DNA of 64,000 nucleotides from Dongia rigui. GTDB lineage: Bacteria; Pseudomonadota; Alphaproteobacteria; Dongiales; Dongiaceae. The stretch lies in NCBI RefSeq assembly GCF_034044635.1, contig NZ_JAXCLX010000001.1:868001-932000 (forward strand), given 5' to 3'. Under the pieces are notes generated by a model. That model was not told the origin of the DNA. It saw only the letters and a list, made by a program, of their open reading frames with translations, and ran no database searches. Position numbers and translations under genes: made by a program. Shown in pieces: positions 1 to 8,100 of this stretch (its first letter is position 1; the number at the start of each line of letters is the position of its first letter).

Positions 1-428
1 AGCGCCAAGGCAATGCCGCCCAGCCAGCCATAGATGCGCCCACCCAGGCGCCCTTCGAAATCCTTGGGGGCAGCGGGTTCCGGAGTCGCCGGCGCAGCCA
101 CGGGTTCTTCGACGCTAGGGACGTGAGGGACAGCGGCCACAGCAGCGACCGCTACCGCGGCGGGGATCTCGGCGGGCACGTCCAGAGGCACGTCAGGCCG
201 CACCTCGGGGACTGACACGACAACGGCTTCAGGCGCCGGCGCTGGAACCGGCACAGCGGCAACGCCGCGTTTGAGAACGGCCACTTCCTGGCGGAGGGCT
301 GCAAGTTCGCGGTCCAACCGCACGCCGCGCCGCCACGAGATGAAGGACACGAAGGGCATGACGAAGATGGCAAAGCCACCAACGGCAAAGCCGATCAGCC
401 CCAAGAGGATTTCCAAGGCGTCGTCCAT
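1..428 (-). CDS. DUF2339 family membrane protein, N-terminal part (runs off window)
   Basis: An open frame runs from an ATG at 428 leftward off the window edge without a stop, so only about 142 N-terminal residues are visible. It begins with a hydrophobic membrane segment (about residues 5–25), then a charged coiled-coil-like stretch (LDRELAALRQEV, residues about 35–46), an Ala/Pro/Val-rich linker, and then DFEGRLGGRIYGWLGGIALA. That last block matches the conserved entry into the multi-spanning part of DUF2339 proteins, which are large inner-membrane proteins of unknown role. The family assignment rests on this short block and the N-terminal layout. It points the same way as the two genes to its right, 100 bp downstream of the Sel1 gene's stop. 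Confidence 0.75.
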   Translation of the reverse strand, partial: MDDALEILLGLIGFAVGGFAIFVMPFVSFISWRRGVRLDRELAALRQEVAVLKRGVAAVPVPAPAPEAVVVSVPEVRPDVPLDVPAEIPAAVAVAAVAAVPHVPSVEEPVAAPATPEPAAPKDFEGRLGGRIYGWLGGIALA

Positions 429-528
429 GAATGCACCTGCGCCGGACCAGATTCGATTCCCGCAACACTACCACGCCGCCATGGCGTCCATGATGGCGTG
501 AATGCGAGAGCGATTCACATGGCGCTTG

Positions 529-1113
529 TCAGTTGTTGGTGGGTTGCCAGGCCTGTAGCAGGCCTTGCGCGCGTGCCTGCTCGGCAGGAGTCATTTCCTT
601 GGCGAGGACATTCACCATCTGCTGCCCTTCCGGATCGCCTTGCTTGGCTGCGAGGGCGGCGTAAAGGAAGCTCTGTGCCAGGTCGCGCGGCACGCCGAGG
701 CCGCCATAGAAGCGTTGCGCCATGAAGCGCTGCGACTGACGCACATTCTGATTGGCGGCCTTCAGCAGCCAATAGGATGCCTTCATCTCGTCCTGCGTTA
801 CACCCGTTCCCGTGGCATAGAGCGCGCCGATTTGCGCCCGGGCACGCGCATTGCCGCCGCCAGCCGCCTTTTCCAACCAGATCGCGGCCAGGGCCGGATC
901 CTGCGGCACGCCGTGGCCGTCGAGATACATCTGGCCGATAGCAGCCTGGGCCGAGGGCTGGCCGGCTTCGGCGAGGGGCACGAATTCCTTGAGTGCCGTC
1001 GCATAGTCGCCCGCCTCATAGGCCTTCAGACCGGCATTGCCGTCGGCCTGCGCCGACGGCGTCGAGAGTGCCAGGACGGCAAGGGCTGCAAGCGTTGCTT
1101 GGCGCAGCATCAT
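529..1113 (-). CDS. Exported Sel1-repeat protein
   Basis: 194 residues. A Sec-type signal peptide (residues 1 to about 23, ending SAQA) precedes several Sel1-like TPR units, recognisable from motifs such as AAIGQMYLDGHGVPQD, AQIGALYATGTGVTQD and AQRFYGGLGVPRD. Sel1 repeats form alpha-solenoid scaffolds for protein contacts, and exported versions often work in the envelope. The start codon overlaps the stop of the upstream L,D-transpeptidase gene (TGATG type; a second ATG follows at once), so the two are probably translationally coupled and may share an envelope role. The partner link is inference. Confidence 0.85.
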   Translation of the reverse strand: MMLRQATLAALAVLALSTPSAQADGNAGLKAYEAGDYATALKEFVPLAEAGQPSAQAAIGQMYLDGHGVPQDPALAAIWLEKAAGGGNARARAQIGALYATGTGVTQDEMKASYWLLKAANQNVRQSQRFMAQRFYGGLGVPRDLAQSFLYAALAAKQGDPEGQQMVNVLAKEMTPAEQARAQGLLQAWQPTNN

Positions 1114-2855
1114 TTACCCCTGCCCTCGTTCAGGTCCGGGGGGTTCAGTTTGGCCGCCGGCACCAGATTCACCGCCACCATCTGCTGGGTGATGTTGCTG
1201 GGCAACTTGGGCAGGTCGTCATAGCTGTAGGCATCCTTGCGGAACTGCATGACGCCATCCTCGTCGACCCAGGCGGTGACATAGGTGATGTGCACCGGCA
1301 GCGGGTTCTTCAACTTGACCAGCGTGGTCTTCGCCGTCTTCAGCACCTCGTCGATGCGTGCCGCCGGCCATTCCGGATCGTCCTTGAGGACGAATTTCGC
1401 AAGATCCACCGGCTTCTGCGTGCGCACGCAACCCGAGCTGAAAAAGCGATCCTGCTTGTCGAACAGCTTCACCGTCGGGGTGCCGTGGATGAAGACCGAA
1501 TGGTCATTGGGGAAATCGAACTTCACCGGACCCAGGGCATTCTCCGGTCCCGGGGCCTGGCGCAGGGTATAGGGGAAGTTGCCGGGACCGACCGAATGCC
1601 AGTCGATGGCATAGGGGCTGACGGGATTGCCGCTGCGGTCATAGATGGTGAAGCCCTTGGCTTCCAGGAAGCCGGGATTGTTCCGCTCGCGCTTCACCTC
1701 ATCGATCGCGGCGATCTTGGCAGGCGCGGTCCAGTCCGGATTGAGCTTCACCGTATGGATGACCGATGAGAGGGTCGGCGATTTGCGCTCGAGCTTCCCG
1801 AAGATGGCCTTGGTATAGAAGGTCACCTTGCCGTCCTCGATGATCTTCACTTCCTGCGAGGGAATGTTGGCAATGAGGTGGCGGTCTTCGAAGTTTGATC
1901 CGTCGGCGCGCATCCGCTCCAGGTTAAGGAGAATCTGGCGGACTCGCTCCTCGGCACTGACATTCAGCTCTTCGATCGTGCGGCCACCGATGACGCCATC
2001 GTCATTGAGACCGTGATTACGCTGGAAGAGCTCGATGGCAGCCACCAGTTTCGGGTCATAGACGTCGCCGCTGGCCACATCCGCTGCCGCCAGTTCGCCG
2101 GTGACGCTGAGGCGCGCACGAAGAGCGTTCACGGCCGGGTTGGTATTGCCGGGTTCCAGCTTCTTCACCGTTGGAACCTGCGGCCAGCCGCCATGCTCGA
2201 GATAGGCAACCTGCTTGGGCAGATAATTGGCGAGCGCCCAGAAGCGGTAATAGGTCGGCAGCTGTTCGTCGAGCAGGTCCTTGATGCCGATATCGCCCTT
2301 GGTTTGCGCGGCGCTGATCTGGTTCATCACCAGCGCGCCATGCGCATCCGCATCGCCCAGCACCGTATTGGCATCGACGGCTGTGGCGACGAAGGCTGCC
2401 GCAAGCAGCGCCTCGATCCGGCCCTGGCTATCCTGCGAAGCCGGCAGCGGCGCATTGGCGACCGCGGTCAGGATCTCGGACGGCACTTGCAAGCCAGCAG
2501 AGGCAGCCACCGGCAGCCGGTCATGGAATTGCTGGCCGAGCGCCGATAGGCCCGTCGGCGTCGTGAAGAGCGCCAGGCCACCATTCTCGGCATAGAAGTT
2601 GAGCAGGCCGGACCAATCGACCGTCATACCGTCGAAGAGCGGATCCTTCGCCAGTTCGGTGATCGCAGCATCGAGATTGGGAATATGCAGCAGGGCTGGT
2701 GCGACCGTCGCGGTCCCGGCCGGCGCGGATGGCGCTGTCACGGGGGCAGGTGGGTTTTCACCCTTGCGGTCCGCCCAAGCGGGCTGGCCAAGTCCCATCG
2801 TCACGGTGAGGGCCAAAAGCGCGGCCGAAGTCGATAATTTGATCCAACGCGTCAT
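1110..2855 (-). CDS. L,D-transpeptidase, YcbB/LdtD type
   Basis: 581 residues, the usual size of YcbB-type murein L,D-transpeptidases, which make 3-3 crosslinks in periplasmic peptidoglycan. A signal peptide covers residues 1 to about 28 (ends PAWA). A helical scaffold region follows, then a peptidoglycan-binding-1 segment near residues 265–300 (AIELFQRNHGLNDDGVIG), then the YkuD catalytic domain to about residue 510. The catalytic motif HGTP ... SSGCVR is intact, with Cys476 as nucleophile. It is first of a two-gene unit with the Sel1 gene. The 180 bp upstream hold an AT-rich patch near 2921–2930 that could be its promoter. Confidence 0.93.
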   Translation of the reverse strand: MTRWIKLSTSAALLALTVTMGLGQPAWADRKGENPPAPVTAPSAPAGTATVAPALLHIPNLDAAITELAKDPLFDGMTVDWSGLLNFYAENGGLALFTTPTGLSALGQQFHDRLPVAASAGLQVPSEILTAVANAPLPASQDSQGRIEALLAAAFVATAVDANTVLGDADAHGALVMNQISAAQTKGDIGIKDLLDEQLPTYYRFWALANYLPKQVAYLEHGGWPQVPTVKKLEPGNTNPAVNALRARLSVTGELAAADVASGDVYDPKLVAAIELFQRNHGLNDDGVIGGRTIEELNVSAEERVRQILLNLERMRADGSNFEDRHLIANIPSQEVKIIEDGKVTFYTKAIFGKLERKSPTLSSVIHTVKLNPDWTAPAKIAAIDEVKRERNNPGFLEAKGFTIYDRSGNPVSPYAIDWHSVGPGNFPYTLRQAPGPENALGPVKFDFPNDHSVFIHGTPTVKLFDKQDRFFSSGCVRTQKPVDLAKFVLKDDPEWPAARIDEVLKTAKTTLVKLKNPLPVHITYVTAWVDEDGVMQFRKDAYSYDDLPKLPSNITQQMVAVNLVPAAKLNPPDLNEGRGK

Positions 2856-3034
2856 AATGCTGTCATCCCACGATACGTCACGCGCCGGGATATCCCGGTC
2901 GCTTGTCGTCCCCCGCTATATATGAGCAGGAATGGGCCGTCAGCACCAGCCCCGCGACCTTGTGATGCGGCTCACGCCGCAAAAGTGGCAAGGTCACCGG
3001 ATGTGACGGATCGCACGATTTGCGCCACCCCGAA

Positions 3035-5104
3035 TCAACCCTGGGCGAGCGCCGGACGGCCGAACGCGGTCACAGAGACCAGCGATTCCATGAAAATCTT
3101 CAGCCCGCCGGGCTGTTCGAAGACCTTGTCGGCTCGCTCATGGGAAAGCTCGATATCACTTGCCCCGGCTTTTTTCGCCATCGCAGCTGCTTCCGCTTCC
3201 GCCGTGTCGCGTGCAAAGGCGGCAGCGGTCTCGAGATCGGTGAAGTCCTTGAGACCGCCGGGCAGATGGGCCCGGAACACGCCATCAATCGGCTGCGTGA
3301 TGGTAATGGCGACCTTCTGCATCACACCGCCCGCGACGGCGCCAACAGCATTGGAGACATCGGCATGAGGCGGAATGATGAGCTCGGTACGCAGACGCCG
3401 CGCAATCTCGCCGTAATAGGAACCCACCGGCGCACCGATGGCGACCAGCGGAAAATTGAGCTTCAACGCCACGTCGACGAGGGCGCTATCCGCCTGCGAC
3501 GGCGCCAGCGAACGATCGACAAGATAACGCCCCAGCGTACCCCAATGATGATGATCGATACCCGCCTGCTCGGCGATCGAGGTCTCGAGGATGACGCGAC
3601 CGGATTGCAGGACCACTTGCTCGACGATTGCCTCGGCCAGCGCCCGGCCGTTCTCAGGCGGGACCCAGCCGGCAAAGGGCGCACGGCGCAGAAACAACTC
3701 GGCACCGATCTCGGCTGCCTCGGTGCACCAACTCGACTGGCGTCCGAGGACATGCGCCGCATCCGAGGGCGTCAAGCCACTGATGATGACAAGGCCGCGG
3801 TCGACGAGGCGCGCCAGATGCCGCCCGATCGCCGGACTGAAGATGAGATCGGCGAGCGCCACCGGGCCGTCGGCCAGCGCCTCCCAGACCTTCATCTGCC
3901 CCTCGCTCAGCCCCTCCGCACCCGTGTCGAGCGGACGTTGGCGCAAGGCGAACTGGCCGCGATAGGCCATCATGTCTTCCGAGGCATATTGCGCGCGCAG
4001 CTTGTCCAGCACAGTGGGATAGAGATGCGCCAGCAGGCTCAAGGCGACGACGCGGCGCGGGCCAACGAGGAAGCCGTGGTGCTCGTCGATGCGGACTTCG
4101 CTGTCGCCGCCAAGCCCATAGGTATGGACCGCCACCGCCTCGACCATCGTGCGCCAGCCGCCGACGACCGCGCCTTCTTTGTTCAGCACCGGGCGGCCAT
4201 CGCGCAACATGGCGATATCGGTGGTGGTACCCCCCATATCGGAAACCATGACGCTTTCGGCACCCGACAAATGCCGCGCGCCGACCAGGCTGGCGGCCGG
4301 GCCGGACAGAATCGTTTCCACCGGGCAGGTCAGCGCCACCTGCTGGTCGATCAAGGAGCCGTCGCCCTTGACCACCATCAGCGGCGCGCTGATGCCTTTC
4401 TCGGTCAGCAGCGTGCCGACAGCGCGAATGAGCTGCTGCAATTGCGGGATGAGGCGGGCATTGAGGGCAACGGTGAGTGCCCGGCGCGGCGCATCGAGCT
4501 TCGAGGTCAGTTCATGGCCGCAACTGACCGGCTTGTCGGTCAAGTCGCGGATCATCTGGCGGACGGCGATCTCATGGGCGGGATTGCGCACCGAGAAATA
4601 GCCCGAGACGGCAAAGGCCGCGACCTTGGGCGCGTGTTCCAGGATCGCCGCCTTGACGGTCGCGACATCGAGCGGCGCCTGCTCGTCACCTGTCGGCTTG
4701 TGCCCGCCCGCCGCGAACACCACGGGATCCGTGCCCAGCGCCTGCTTCAGGCCGGCACGCTCCAGCGACTTCACATCATAGCCGAGAAGAATGAGGCAGA
4801 TCGGCGCACCATGGCCCTCGACGATGGCATTGGTCGCCAGCGTCGTGGACATTGAGACCAGCGCGATATCGGCCGGACGCACGCCTTCCGGCAGACGCGG
4901 CAGCACGGCTTCGATGGCCCCTTTAAGGCCGATCGACAGGTCATGCTTGGTGGTCAAGGATTTGGCCGTCGCCAACACACCGCCGTGGATGTGCGCGGCA
5001 TCGGCCGCCGTCGATATCCCCGGTCCCGACATGCCCTGGGCCTGATCGAACAAGACGGCGTCGGTATAGGTGCCACCGGTATCGAGGCCAAGCAGAATGG
5101 GCAC
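3035..5104 (-). CDS. Hydantoinase/oxoprolinase HyuA-type protein
   Basis: 689 residues from a GTG at 5104, chosen because AGAGG sits seven bases upstream and the protein then opens at the nucleotide-binding loop LLGLDTGGTYTDAVL. Longer starts add unrelated residues. The Hydant_A_N domain is followed by the hydantoinase A core with motifs TTLATNA, LSGPAASLVGA and DMGGTTTDIA, typical of ATP-dependent N-methylhydantoinase/5-oxoprolinase A subunits (actin-like ATPase fold). These enzymes open cyclic amides with ATP and normally work with a B subunit; no hyuB is adjacent or elsewhere in the window. The substrate cannot be told from sequence; a ureide or hydantoin link to the purine genes 10 kb away is only a thought. 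Confidence 0.85.
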   Translation of the reverse strand: MPILLGLDTGGTYTDAVLFDQAQGMSGPGISTAADAAHIHGGVLATAKSLTTKHDLSIGLKGAIEAVLPRLPEGVRPADIALVSMSTTLATNAIVEGHGAPICLILLGYDVKSLERAGLKQALGTDPVVFAAGGHKPTGDEQAPLDVATVKAAILEHAPKVAAFAVSGYFSVRNPAHEIAVRQMIRDLTDKPVSCGHELTSKLDAPRRALTVALNARLIPQLQQLIRAVGTLLTEKGISAPLMVVKGDGSLIDQQVALTCPVETILSGPAASLVGARHLSGAESVMVSDMGGTTTDIAMLRDGRPVLNKEGAVVGGWRTMVEAVAVHTYGLGGDSEVRIDEHHGFLVGPRRVVALSLLAHLYPTVLDKLRAQYASEDMMAYRGQFALRQRPLDTGAEGLSEGQMKVWEALADGPVALADLIFSPAIGRHLARLVDRGLVIISGLTPSDAAHVLGRQSSWCTEAAEIGAELFLRRAPFAGWVPPENGRALAEAIVEQVVLQSGRVILETSIAEQAGIDHHHWGTLGRYLVDRSLAPSQADSALVDVALKLNFPLVAIGAPVGSYYGEIARRLRTELIIPPHADVSNAVGAVAGGVMQKVAITITQPIDGVFRAHLPGGLKDFTDLETAAAFARDTAEAEAAAMAKKAGASDIELSHERADKVFEQPGGLKIFMESLVSVTAFGRPALAQG

Positions 5105-5379
5105 GATCAATCCTCTGGAAAGTTGAGCAGTTTGGTCAGATATAGCCTGGATATGGCTGCAAAGCCGCTTGTCGGTCAAGCCGTCCTGCGGCGCAATCTG
5201 GCCAAAATAGGCCGCCTTCGCTCACGGCCAGAGTCTTGTTTGGCTTTGCAAAACCGGTGCGGTGCGGCGACCGAGCGCGTAAAGTGGGCGGATCGGCACT
5301 GGACAAGGTGATTCGGTCGGGGGACGAGCCGGCCGGATGGCTCAGGTGTCGAGACACGGCAACAGGGGATGGCTTCATC

Positions 5380-6750
5380 ATGCGCGCTCGCCCGCAGCGA
5401 CGAGAGAAAACTCGTTCGAACAGACCGGCCGTTATCGGCGCCACGCTCCTTCTCCCCCTTTTCATCCTCAGCGTCGGGCCGGCCTGCGCCGAAACGGCAG
5501 ACGGGTTGCCGACCACCAGCGACGTGACCTATGACCAGGTCCTGGCCGATCCCGACAATGTCGAGCTTGGCTATCTTTATGCGATCACCCAGATCCGCAA
5601 ATCGGACCTGCTGGGGGCGTCGGCGACGCTCGACAGACTGATGCTGCTGGCACCCAAGGAACCGAATATCCGGGCATTGCGCGCCATTGTCCTTTACCGC
5701 CTGGACAACCTGCGCGAGGCGCAGAAGGAATTCGCCGAGTTGATGAAACTCGACCTCGACCCGGCGCTGCGCCGCGGCATCGCGCGCTACGCCGACGAGC
5801 TGGAGCGGCGCGACAAGGTTACGCGCATGTCGGTCTTGACGAGCATCGGCTATCAATACGACACCAACCGCGCAGGCGCCCCCAATTCGGGACAGGTGCG
5901 CACCTTTCTCGGCACATTCGACCTGACCAGTGGCAAGAAGGAAGACGACCACAGCATCACCAGCATGGTGCGCTTCAACATCGAACATGACCTGCCGGGC
6001 CAGAATCGCAACACGCTGTTCGCGTCGGTGGGGGCCTATGGCGCGGATCAGTTCAAGCTCGACGAATTCGACACGCTGGACATCACGGCCCAGGCCGGCG
6101 GCCGTTTCGAATTCGGCGCTGTGTTCCTCACGCCCACTATCACTTACGATCACCTGTTCCTCGACCGCGACAGCTATATCGACAGCATCGGCGCCAGCCT
6201 GCGGGCCGACATGCGCATCAACGATCCCGTCAACCTGTGGCTGCGCGGTGACATGAACTGGATCGATTACGACAACACCGACCTCTATCCGACCGGCGAC
6301 CTGCAATCGGGCGGCGATGTCGGCATTACAGTCGGCGCCGATTTCTACATCGGCACCAATCACCGCCTGACCATCAGCGCCGGCCATCACGGCTTCAACT
6401 CCGATTCTGATTGGGAGAGCTATGTCGGCGAGCGCGTCAACATCAACCACACCTGGCTGATCGGCGGCGGCGCCTTCCTGATGACCGACCTGTTCGGGGA
6501 ATACGACAATTACGACGAGGCCGATCCCATCACGGGCGAGAATGATCGCGACGACTGGATCTATCGCGCCCGCATGACACTGGGCGTGCCGGTCCAGACC
6601 CTGTTCGGCGCCGAGGAATGGCCGCAAGCCCTGGAGGGCCTCACCGTCTCCATATACGGCGAGTATTACCGGGCCGATTCAAACATCACGAACTATGAAT
6701 ACGACAATACACGGGGCGGGATGACCATCAGCAAGCGCTGGGAGTTCTGA
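5380..6750 (+). CDS. TPR plus outer-membrane beta-barrel protein, Slam/DUF560-like
   Basis: 456 residues from ATG 5380 (AGGGG 13 bases upstream); earlier in-frame starts would put a non-export sequence ahead of the signal peptide (residues about 18–36, ending ACA). Residues about 50–125 form TPR-like helices (NVELGYLYAITQIRKSD, PNIRALRAIVLYRLDNL). From about residue 145 the chain alternates polar and hydrophobic residues in barrel strands rich in Asp, Asn, Tyr and Gly, and ends in SKRWEF, a C-terminal aromatic expected for outer-membrane barrels. This layout is that of surface lipoprotein assembly modulators (Slam, DUF560), which move proteins across the outer membrane. The adjacent FecR-domain protein is a candidate substrate. 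A generic TPR porin is the alternative. Confidence 0.7.
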   Translation: MRARPQRREKTRSNRPAVIGATLLLPLFILSVGPACAETADGLPTTSDVTYDQVLADPDNVELGYLYAITQIRKSDLLGASATLDRLMLLAPKEPNIRALRAIVLYRLDNLREAQKEFAELMKLDLDPALRRGIARYADELERRDKVTRMSVLTSIGYQYDTNRAGAPNSGQVRTFLGTFDLTSGKKEDDHSITSMVRFNIEHDLPGQNRNTLFASVGAYGADQFKLDEFDTLDITAQAGGRFEFGAVFLTPTITYDHLFLDRDSYIDSIGASLRADMRINDPVNLWLRGDMNWIDYDNTDLYPTGDLQSGGDVGITVGADFYIGTNHRLTISAGHHGFNSDSDWESYVGERVNINHTWLIGGGAFLMTDLFGEYDNYDEADPITGENDRDDWIYRARMTLGVPVQTLFGAEEWPQALEGLTVSIYGEYYRADSNITNYEYDNTRGGMTISKRWEF

Positions 6751-6782
6751 ACATGCCCAGGCTTGCACCCATCGCCTTCGCT

Positions 6783-6806
6783 CTGCCAGACTGTGAAGTC
6801 AGGCAG
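6783..6806 (+). other. Hairpin between barrel and FecR genes
   Basis: A ten-base-pair stem with one A·A mismatch closes a GTGA (GNRA-type) loop in the 93 bp gap between the two genes. No T-tract follows, so it is more likely an mRNA processing or stability element than a terminator. Confidence 0.45.
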
Positions 6807-6843
6807 GACGGCCGCCAAATCTCCGCTTTGAGGAGTTGCTGAC

Positions 6844-8064
6844 ATGCGACGCATGCAATGGATGACTGTTCTGGCCCTGGGCCTTGCTGCGGCGATGCCC
6901 GCTTATGCCGAGGTCGGAACCCCAGCGGGCATCGCCGGGGCCGTCTCGGGTACCGTCGATCTCATATCGCCCGCCAAGCAGATTGCGACACCCACGGCCG
7001 TCAATTCGGGCGACGGCCTGGTCATGGGCGACGGCGTTACCACCGGGGCAGCCTCGCGGCTGCAGATCATGCTGCTGGATGAATCCGCCATCACGTTGGG
7101 CCCGGACGCCAATCTCACCATCGACGAATTCGTCTACGACCCCAATAACGCCAACAGCGCCCTCCTCAATGCCAGCATCGCCAAGGGTGTGTTTCGCCTG
7201 GTAACGGGTGCCATCGCGCGGCAGAACCCCGAGGGGACTTCGCTGAAATTGCCGAATGCCGTGCTGACCATACGCGGCACGACCGTGATGGGTGCCTGCG
7301 CCGCCACCTGCGTGGTGGCCTTGGCGGGTACGGGCGATGGCAACACGGCCGGCAAGAAGCCGAGCACCGTGACATTGAAATCGGCCAAGAATGAAGTCGT
7401 GCTGAAGCGCGCCGGCTATTACGTCGAGATTGGCGCCGACGGCACGATCAGCGATCCGCGCGCTCTGACCGACGCCATCGATCAGCGCTTTGCCGGTCTG
7501 TTCCTACCGCTGGATGCGCCGGGTGGCCCCACCGGGAACTTCCGTCCCGACGCTGGCGGCGTCATCGGTCAGTCTGGCCAGCCGACACAAGACGGTCGCC
7601 CACTTGCGGTCAACCAGCGCGAATTCGAGGACGCCGGCAACATCGGTGGCCTCGACCTGAACGAGACCACCAGCAACCTGCCGCTGGGCGAGGTCAACTA
7701 TGCCAGCGCACCGATTGCATTTGTCGGCGGCTCGGGCGATGGCGAATATTCCCTCAACGCCACGCTGAGCCTGGCCTCGCGCAGCCTGGACGGCACGCTC
7801 ACGATCAACCATCAGGACGAGGGTTTCGTCTCGCAATTCGCCTTGCCGTCGCAATCGCTCGACCAAGGCGTGAGCTTCAGCGCCACCGGCGGGGTGCCGG
7901 GCGCCCTGCTCAGCAGCGCCTCCAATCCGAATGCCACCTATACGCTCGACTACACGCTCGGGCAGAGCGCCATAGGCACGAACTTCCAATATGATGCCGA
8001 TGGTCCAGGCGGTACGGCCTTCGGTCCATCGACCGGTTCCGGCGACGCGCCTTTGGTGCAATAA
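6844..8064 (+). CDS. Secreted FecR-domain protein
   Basis: 406 residues with a clear Sec signal peptide (residues 1–22, ending AYA) and no lipobox. The start has a good GAGGAG about nine bases upstream. Residues about 25–150 are a FecR domain: GAVSGTVDLISPAKQ, LQIMLLDESAITLGPDANLTIDEFVYDP and LPNAVLTIRGTTVMG are the usual blocks. Such domains in exported proteins resemble anti-sigma receptor plugs but here there is no membrane segment or sigma factor. Residues about 270–406 are low in charge, Gly/Ser/Asn-rich and strand-like, which could form a small beta-barrel or adhesin-like domain. It lies 93 bp after the barrel gene on the same strand, supporting a secretor–substrate pair. Function unknown. 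Confidence 0.8.
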   Translation: MRRMQWMTVLALGLAAAMPAYAEVGTPAGIAGAVSGTVDLISPAKQIATPTAVNSGDGLVMGDGVTTGAASRLQIMLLDESAITLGPDANLTIDEFVYDPNNANSALLNASIAKGVFRLVTGAIARQNPEGTSLKLPNAVLTIRGTTVMGACAATCVVALAGTGDGNTAGKKPSTVTLKSAKNEVVLKRAGYYVEIGADGTISDPRALTDAIDQRFAGLFLPLDAPGGPTGNFRPDAGGVIGQSGQPTQDGRPLAVNQREFEDAGNIGGLDLNETTSNLPLGEVNYASAPIAFVGGSGDGEYSLNATLSLASRSLDGTLTINHQDEGFVSQFALPSQSLDQGVSFSATGGVPGALLSSASNPNATYTLDYTLGQSAIGTNFQYDADGPGGTAFGPSTGSGDAPLVQ

Positions 8065-8100
8065 CCAAATTCTTCCACCTCATCTTTTTCGGGACACATC

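Noticed and set aside
3020-4855. 611-residue plus-strand frame over the hyuA gene
   Set aside because: Antisense shadow; low-complexity Arg/Asp/His composition, and the minus strand has a full protein family.
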